Positions 56,650-64,000 of a DNA stretch of 64,000 nucleotides are shown here, piece after piece (the stretch's first letter is position 1; each line of letters opens with the position of its first letter). The stretch is from NCBI RefSeq assembly GCF_023065955.2, contig NW_026622985.1:71599931-71663930 (forward strand). The letters run 5' to 3'. The notes below the pieces were generated by a model. It was not told the DNA's origin. It saw nothing but the letters and a program-made list of their open reading frames with translations, and did no database searches. Both the position numbers and the translations under genes were made by a program. Source of the stretch: Ursus arctos. Lineage: Eukaryota > Chordata > Mammalia > Carnivora > Ursidae.

Positions 56650-57660
56650 AATTTGGATGAAAGTAAGTAGTAGGTAGATGTATAGACAAGTACAATAGCA
56701 CTTCTGTTCTTCCAATTCAAATGTTACCTTTACTGAACTATTTTAAACAAGCCCTGTTTCAATAATGAAAAAATTAGAGAGAAAAAGTCTACTCTAGTCT
56801 TCCCTAACTTATCTTCATCAGTCTCTCACACTAGTTATAAACCCTTTAATCCCAGACACTTAACACAGTGATTGCTTGGGGGACTGCAGAAAAGCTGGGA
56901 ATGTAGTGTCACTTGCCTATATACCTCCCTCAGTTAATCTCCCTGCTGTGGACCCATTCCTTACATGGTAAGCAACAAAATAGGAACTTGGTCAATTCAG
57001 ATGCCCAATCCTCAACACAGGGTTTCAGATAATGCCGAAGAACATTACATTTGAGAGAAAGACTCACTATCAAGATACCCAGGCATCCCTTAGATACAGG
57101 ATCTCTTTCATTGGCTTATTAGTCTGAACATATTGCTAATGCTTTCTATTTTCCTGATTGCAAGCATCTCTTCTACATGTATCTTAATCCATTTGGGTCA
57201 CATAGGACATATTTTCATGCTCCCTGTTCCATGACAAATTTGAGAAATGACTGGGGTTTCTATTTCAGGCCCCTGAACCTAGATAGCCCTCATATCCTTC
57301 TCAGCTCTATGATGTCCACACAATGTGAAGCATGAGCTAACGCTCTAAAGCTCCATGCAAATAGCAAGGCACAGGATACCCCTACACTTAGATTCTCCTC
57401 AACCACTTGGGTGTTTTCTGCCATTTATCTTCATATTTGGACGCATGGGGGTAGCAGAGCCTCACAATAGGAATAAGTTCCAGAATTCAACACTGTTTCC
57501 CTTCGACTTATCTCTTTCTAACTAGCCCAGGGAAATATTGCTTTGTCTAGGGTAAGAAAATCAGTTATGGCTGATAAATTATAAAATGATAGATAACTTT
57601 CAATATCCATTTTCCCTTTCGTTTATTATAAAATTCCCTGAATTTTAACAGGGCACCCTG
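56650..57660. other. Unassigned non-coding sequence
   Basis: About 1 kb of moderately higher GC without an ORF above 60 codons or a repeat family I can name. Confidence 0.4.
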
Positions 57661-57668
57661 ACATCCAA

Positions 57669-57669
<1 letters not shown>

Positions 57670-57703
<34 letters not shown>
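57670..57703. repeat. AG dinucleotide microsatellite
   Basis: ACAGAGAGAG...AGAGACC, about 15 uninterrupted AG units. Confidence 0.95.
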
Positions 57704-57704
<1 letters not shown>

Positions 57705-57705
<1 letters not shown>

Positions 57706-57860
57706 AACTTTTTTTCTCAGCCTCCTCTGGAGTTAAGTGTGGCTATGTTACCATGTTATGGACATAGACACATGAATAGATATGATATGAGCAACTTTCA
57801 GGTTGTGCCATTAAAGGGACTGGCTTGCCCTTGATACAATATAATTTTCAGAAAGACGAA
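57705..57860 (+). repeat. Possible ancient LTR-like remnant
   Basis: AAGTGTGGCTATGTTACCATGTTATGG, GATATGATATGAGCAACTTTCAGG and GGTTGTGCCATTAAAGGGAC resemble the same old LTR family as 59900-60280 (CATGTGAC, ATGTGAGCAG, AACTTC blocks). Subfamily not identified. Confidence 0.35.
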
Positions 57861-57869
57861 ATTGTAAAA

Positions 57870-59890
57870 AGCGAACAGAAAATGAATATGTAGCAAAGAT
57901 TTTACATAACATGTTAATTAATAAGGGAACAAGCAAGATGTTATTACAGGTTCAAAGACCATCTGAAAATCATGGATTTCATCGGCAATTTAATAAAAAA
58001 AATGTTAAGATTACTGGATTAGATACAAAATTGAATAATTTCCACAGGGCTGTAACTTTAACAAATTAGCACCAAACTTCACTAAGTCTGGGACTCTTAA
58101 TTAATAGCAGTGAGATTAACTAAGTTTATTCCCCAAACAATGCTTTGTGGCCTTTGCTTTCCTATAACATAGAAATGATCTGCCACCCAAATTTTAATCT
58201 TTCCTTGTTATTCAGTTTTGGGTAACTTTTTTCTGTCATGCTCCAGTTCTCTTCTTTTGCATAAAATGTGGATATTATACAAGGAGCTGAAGCATACATC
58301 TTGACCCTAGAAGATGAAAAATGTTTAAAGTGTCAGGGAAACAAGTTAGGAGGATCATGTGTACCCAGGATCAGCAAGCACATACATCTTTCCCTGGAAG
58401 ACTCTACTTTTATGTAGTTGGGACAATTGTCAGTATTCTGGGCTTTTGGCAGCTAAACCTTTATCCCAACTAACATAGAATTTTCTACCAAACATGGGCC
58501 ACTTAGAAAAAAACTAAAATATTTTGGCTTAACAGTTGACTGGAAGGCACCAAGGAAACGTATATTGTGTACCTGAAAACTGGTGAATCTTGTTATTCCA
58601 CAGCAAGGTAAAACTGTTGCTTGTAATATTTTGGAAGTCATGCCACAACCCAACTATATTTAGGAAACTTGGAGAAATGTTTTTAAAATGAGTAATATTG
58701 ATGTGTGTCAGTTTCTTCTTTCCACTTTCACCAAACACCTGTAACTAGGAGAAGAAATCAAGCCACAGTTGCACACATTGAAAGCAGAGAAGGAAGGGAT
58801 TACAGCTTTGCTAGGGGAACCTCTTACTGTCTATAGCTTGCAATTGAACTTGAAGATAAAACTAGAATTTGGGGCCTCAGAGAAGTGGGAACAATGAGTG
58901 ATGAGTGATTCTGTATCCCTAAATTAAAGCAGTGATAGCAGAGGCTCTGAAGGAGTCAAGATTCTGACTACAAGCTTTTCTTTAGCTATTCTCAATTCCT
59001 TGCCCTCTGACAGACGATGGTAGCCAAACCGCCCACATAGACTGCAGTACATGTAATGTTTTCACTGCCCAGGCTACAGTTTTCCAAACAGTGTCCTTTT
59101 TAAGTTGGAGGAACAACCCATCTGTAAATAAATGACAAGACTTTTGGCAGTTAAGCACCATTATGAGGTATTTTAGTTGAGTTTTTGATAAGAGAGCTAT
59201 TAAGTGAACTTTATTTATTACTTGTTGATTTTCTTATTGGACATCTACTAATAGTTTTTTTGTTTGTTTGTTTGTTTGTTTTTGTGAAAGAAACCACAAA
59301 ACTGTGACTATTGAATTCTGAAATTGTGCCGGCAGGAGTTATATAATCACCAGGAAGGACATATTATCTAATGTCTCTTCATATGTGTCCGCAAAGGATA
59401 GTGGACAAAGAGGTCCTTTCAGAGACTCAAATCACAACTGCCAAATGTGCCAGTGAAGGATCTTGCTACAGTATTGGCGAGGATTTATCATGACAATTGC
59501 CTAACAATGTTCTCCTTCAGAAAAACAATTTTTTCTGAAAGGGAGCTTTTAACTTGCTCTCTTTTTGTTTGTGATACCTACTCGAGATAGAAAAAGACAG
59601 CTAACATGACTATTAATTTTTGGTCATCAGTCATGTATGGACCTGCAGAAGAGGAATGTCCATGACTCAGAGAACTTAGACTTTGCGATGAATGCAGTAA
59701 CATGATCAGTCATTCGGTTGCTTGTCTAGTGCACACTGTGTGTGTATATTCTCAATATACCAAAGGGGTATATTGTGTTAGAGACTGCCAGCTTACCCCC
59801 AAATCTATTACTCTTCTTGCTTTAGAAATGGAATCTTCACATTTTATTTGGTCACATAATCTAGACCTTCTTTCTCTGTACTCCCTCGTT
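57870..59890. other. Unassigned non-coding sequence
   Basis: No gene seen. A TTTG tetranucleotide array lies at 59258-59284. ORFs at 58453-58738 and 59702-59908 show no domain. Confidence 0.45.
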
Positions 59891-59899
59891 CCTCCAGAA

Positions 59900-60280
59900 A
59901 AGCTATAGTTCCTATTCTACCTTGCAACTGGGTATGGTCATATGTTCTGGTCAGTGAAATGTGAGCAGATAAGGGATAGGCAACTTCTTCCAAGACATGG
60001 GTGTGTCTTAAACTTCCTCTGTTTTCCATTTCCTAATGATTGAAATGTGGACCTGGATTATGGGAACTGGAGATACAAGCTGTGTGTTGAGGATGGAAAA
60101 AAAGAGAGAGACAAAGACAGAGCGCCCGGATTGTCAACACAGCTAAGCCTCTACACTACACTAGACCACAACCTTAGACTCTTCTATGAGAGTAGAATAT
60201 AGTTTTACCTAATTTAAGCCAATGTGTTTGGGGTATCTTTCTTATAATATACTCTGAAACTGCCTAAATGATATATTCTT
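59900..60280 (+). repeat. Probable old MaLR/ERVL-type LTR fragment
   Basis: GCAACTGGGTATGGTCATATG, TGGTCAGTGAAATGTGAGCAG, GGCAACTTCTTCC, and GTGTGTTGAGGATGG, then TTTAAGCCAATGTGTTTGGGG near the end, match a mammalian LTR type that I recall but cannot place to subfamily. Confidence 0.4.
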
Positions 60281-60289
60281 TCAAATATT

Positions 60290-62138
60290 GTATGTATTCC
60301 CCCAGCCCTTCAGCATGTTATCGTTTTATATTAAAAAGTTTGGCCTTCTGAAAAATCAGAAACAGTGGTACACTAGAAGAAAAACCTTTAGTTTTGATGT
60401 CTTCCTCAGAAAATGGATGCTGCTGATTCTTTGAGGAGAGGGCAATGACTGTTAGGAAACTACAAATATATATGTGTGCATGTTTACATAAAGGAATATT
60501 GCAAAATATTATCCTGCTACAGAGAAAATTATTTTCATCTTGTTTATTTCAATTCTTATAGCAATGCACATTATTGTTTCATCCTCCTCAAGAATGCATC
60601 ATAAATGAATATTATTAATAGTTTTATTTACATTTAAGAATTTCCAACTACCCCCAAATTTTATTACATTTCTCTGTCACTTCAAACTCTTATTCTTTGC
60701 AATATTGTTTCAGACTTCTAAAAATACTTCTAAACATCCAAGCCTCTACTTCTCCTTTTATGTTTACCTCATGGAGAAAAATTAAAGATATTAGCATATC
60801 TATTACCCAACCATCTTTTTCACATCTGCAACATTGGCCATTCTTTTTAGATTGGTTTCATTGGTGGAGATATGCCTCTTGTAGCTAAAGCAAGGTATTC
60901 ACCTATGCTTTAAATTCTCTGACTTTTTCTTGAACATTTTATATTAATTATCCTTTCTTTGTTTTCTATATTAATCTATCTTGAACTGGGTTACCTCCAT
61001 GATTATGTAAAATAACTTTAAAAAATTCTTCCCCTTTGGATATGATGGGTTATTTTACATAAAATAAATAAATAAAATAAATAAATAAATCTTAAAAAAA
61101 ATGAATTATACCTAAATAAAGTGTTTTTTTAAACCTCCCTTAACTCCACATCTCCCTTCACCAATGGACTTACCTCATGTACAGCCAAACTTCTAAAAAA
61201 ATTTTTAAGCCACAAATAGATTTGTTCACTTGGCATATACTCATCATCCCAGTACAGCTCAAAACGCAGTTCCATGTTGTTAAATATGATGTGTATTTTC
61301 AGTCATCAACTTTCTTCTGTATTTGTAAAACACTGTCATTGGCTTGTGGATGACACTTTCTCTTGTTATTATTATTGTTTTTTTTTTTTTTTTTCTGGAT
61401 TCTCTGGTTGGTCATCCCTAGTGAAGTCAGATCCTGTCCAGAGAAAAATGGAGCCATGAAAAAGCAAAAAAAGGCACAGATGAGATTCCATGACAGTACT
61501 GCCTTATAAACTCTAAACAGGGGCCCTTCTCTGAGTCCCACACTTTATCAAAATGCATGTATTAAAGTATGAAAATTGAACAATGGATTTTTTAAGTTTT
61601 TTGAAGTATCAGCCATGTACCTCCCAAAACATAATGGGTGTGAAGTTCAAAGTCTTAATTATTCTTTAGTGTGAAACCAAGACTCAAAGTATGAAACACA
61701 AAGGAAGAATACCCCTTTTAAATTTTCTATTGACCAATCATATTAGCCAATTATATTTATCTTGGTCAGAATTAAATTCAGTCAGCTTAGCATTATGTTT
61801 ATCAAAACAGTACTTTATTGAAAATTTCAATCTGTGGAATGTCATCAAGGCAAAGTAAATTCAATAGAAAAATGTAGTATTTTTTTAAGCCATTGAATCT
61901 CTGACTTGCCCACCATATTTTATGCATTTAACATTTGATAGATTTCAGATTTGATGAATTTTACTTATAATTTTTCTGGCAAGGCTGATGAAAGAAACTG
62001 CTTTTTCCTTAAAAAGGACAGAATACAGAACTTATTTGTCCCCTGTTAATAGAACTTTATAAGGGAAATTTTCCATTTCACTGTTTGAAGGGCTTAAATA
62101 GTATCTTAGTTTAGGTAAATACTTCAAATAAATTTTTC
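60290..62138. other. Unassigned non-coding sequence
   Basis: An AAATAAATAAAATAAATAAATAAATCTTAAAAAAAA tail at 61062-61098 may be the last trace of a lost SINE. Poly-T lies at 61378-61394. 60690-60960 may be an old repeat. No gene recognised. Confidence 0.4.
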
Positions 62139-62140
62139 CC

Positions 62141-62340
62141 AGGACACCTGGTGGCAATTGGTTGAGCATCTGACTCTTGGTTTTGGCTCAGGTCATGATC
62201 TCAGAATCCTGGGGTTGAGACTGGAGTCAAGACTTGCATCAGCTTAGCATGGAGTCTGCTTAAAATTCTCTTTCCCTCTCCCTCTGTTCCTCCCACTGGT
62301 GCTCTCTCTTTCTAAAATAAATAAATAAATCTTTAAAAAA
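62141..62340 (+). mobile_element. Older SINEC, plus strand
   Basis: AGGACACCTGGTGGCAATTGG, GACTCTTGGTTTTGGCTCAGG, GTCATGATCTCAGAATCCTGG, CATGGAGTCTGCTTAAAATTC, and AAATAAATAAATAAATC. More diverged than the other copies; no clean target duplication found. Confidence 0.88.
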
Positions 62341-62344
62341 TCTT

Positions 62345-63635
62345 AGCTCACTGATTTTTTTGAGACTGAACTTGCCCACTTGTTATTCAAAATATTCTTA
62401 GAGAGTAACTTTGATTACTTTTTTTAAAAATTCTGACTTGGAATGAAGATAGCTTTTCCCCTCAATTCCAATTTGTTCAAATTTCTTTTATCGGAACTTT
62501 CACTTTTTAAATAAGGTAGGCACACTAATCAAATATTTCTCCCAAATTACTACATTAACTTACTATCTATTACATTTTGGATCATTTATCTTACAAAAAC
62601 AGTACCTTTATTTTTTCCCAGGCAGAATTTTTTTTCAATAACTTTACCTTATTTCTCATTGGCTTCATTTCTAACATAACTCAGAGAGTTTGGGGCTATT
62701 TCTCCATATAGAACTGAAGAATACTCACATTTTTGTATTTATTTTAAAAATTCAGAAACTACAGTAGACTCTACAGTAAACAAGGAAATGATGTATCACG
62801 GCTTGCCCAGGAAACACTATTATTTTATTTTTCCTGCTTTTTTATCTTCTGAAAATAGAACAACTTTGACTTGCTTTGGAAATGATGTGTATATCTCATT
62901 TTTTTTTTCTATCTCTGTCCTATTAAGCTGGAGAAGATAAGACTTTGACACTCATTCTGAGGGATTTCATCTGAAATGCTTTCCACAACTCTAAACTATA
63001 TCAAGGATTTTGTTCATTTCCTGATATCATTAAACAGCAAACCCAGTACTGACCACATTTAATTCATTTTGCTGGTTTTCTCTTATGGAGTTATATTAAT
63101 TCAGGGCATCTCAAACCGGAATCACTTCTTGTATATTTTTCTATCTAAAAGTACTGAATTTTGCTGGCATGTGACCCTGATTCTGCCAAATATAGTAGTC
63201 TGTCTCTGATATATTGTGACTAGTACAACAATAAACCAGATTAAGATCAGAGCTTAAAATGAAGCTAGTTCTATTAATCTAGGCTTTTTATGTAGAGCTT
63301 ATGCTTTAAAGGGAATACAAATTTTTCCTCCAACAAAATTGTATAGGATACAAAAAGTACTTGAACAGCGTGATCATGGTGGCAGGGATGGATCCTACAC
63401 TTGCGCTCAAAATTATGGGCTCGCATTAACCAAGACTGATCTTAACTATCAGTGACACTGAATATCTAACCTAACATCAAATCGAGTCAATGATGAGTTC
63501 TTGATATAGCACTATCTCACAAGGAGGGCAGCAAATCACATAGTAGCAAATGGACACTATACCTCTTTTAACCCTAAACAAGGCAGCAATTCCTTTTTAA
63601 TGGGAACCAACAATTTTTTACTTATTTTTATTTAT
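62345..63635. other. Unassigned AT-rich non-coding sequence
   Basis: No gene or repeat recognised. Confidence 0.45.
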
Positions 63636-63639
63636 GTAT

Positions 63640-64000
63640 TTATTTTTATTGTGGTAAGAATGCTTAACATAAAATCTATGCTGTAAATAAAATTTTAAGT
63701 GCACATTTCAGTGTTGTTAATTATAGGTACAATGTTGTACAGCGGATCTCTAGAATTTACTCATCTTGTGTAATTGGGACTTTATACTAGTTGAACAGCA
63801 ACTTGTTTTCCCTTCTCCCCAGCCCCTGGCAACCATCAGTATATTCTCTGTTTCTATTAGTTTGGCTATTTTAGGTTCCTTATATAAGTGGTATCATGTA
63901 GTATATGTCCTTCTGTAGCTTACGTATTTCTCTTAGCATGTTTTCAAGGTTCATCCATGTTGTCTCATATGGCAGGATTTCCTTCTCTTTTGTGTAAGGC
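63640..64000 (-). mobile_element. L1 3' end (L1MB-like), minus strand, cut by the window
   Basis: TTTTTATTGTGGTAAGAATGCTTAAC, GTTGTACAGCGGATCTCTAG, CCAGCCCCTGGCAACCATCAG, GGTTCATCCATGTTGTCTCATATGG is the reverse of an L1 3' UTR followed by the end of ORF2. It continues past base 64000. Confidence 0.82.

Overview
The window is a gene-poor, AT-rich stretch of a carnivoran nuclear genome. The evidence is a set of tRNA-derived SINEs with the carnivore head (close to GGCGCCTGGGTGGC), a pyrimidine-rich body and an AATAAATAAA tail, together with carnivore-type L1 copies that share a G-rich 3' UTR. The younger SINEs carry the CTTCGGCTCAGGGCGTGATCC and TCTCTCGCTGGCTGTCTC segments I associate with arctoid caniforms (bears, seals, mustelids). 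That narrower placement is my inference. I found no intact host gene, no convincing host exon, and no functional tRNA or rRNA gene.

Region by region. 1-5 kb holds a hAT-type DNA element split by a SINE, an oppositely oriented pair of old L1 pieces, and a Tigger-type DNA transposon (3259-4508) into which a ferritin light chain mRNA copy inserted; a SINE then landed on the transposon's right edge. 5.9-9.8 kb is one long decayed L1M element broken by a 5'-inverted young L1 fragment and by an MLT1 LTR. 10-19 kb carries SINEs, MIRs, a palindromic DNA element and a second L1M 3' end. 19-28 kb is mostly unassigned AT-rich sequence. 28.8-30 kb has a twin-primed old L1 and a SINE split by a young L1. 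30-46 kb holds L2, MIR, MLT1 and L1M remnants, two SINEs and a long TA microsatellite.

46.7-53.0 kb is the dominant feature: a 6.2-kb full-length L1 on the minus strand. It has matching target-site duplications, a GC-rich 5' UTR interrupted by a SINE, an uninterrupted ORF1, and an ORF2 broken by several stops and two frameshifts. It split an older MIR, whose halves remain on each side. 53-64 kb returns to unassigned sequence with L2, hAT, MLT1-like, SINE and L1 fragments.

No operon or gene system exists here. The logic is layered retroposition: L1 machinery moved L1s, SINEs and the ferritin mRNA, and the nesting gives their relative ages. I saw no clear sign of an undescribed biological system. 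The items most worth checking are the ferritin retrocopy that kept its iron-responsive element, the L1 with a complete ORF1, and a 41-bp duplicated tract inserted inside a MIR. Family names are from memory of consensus sequences and were not confirmed by a search.
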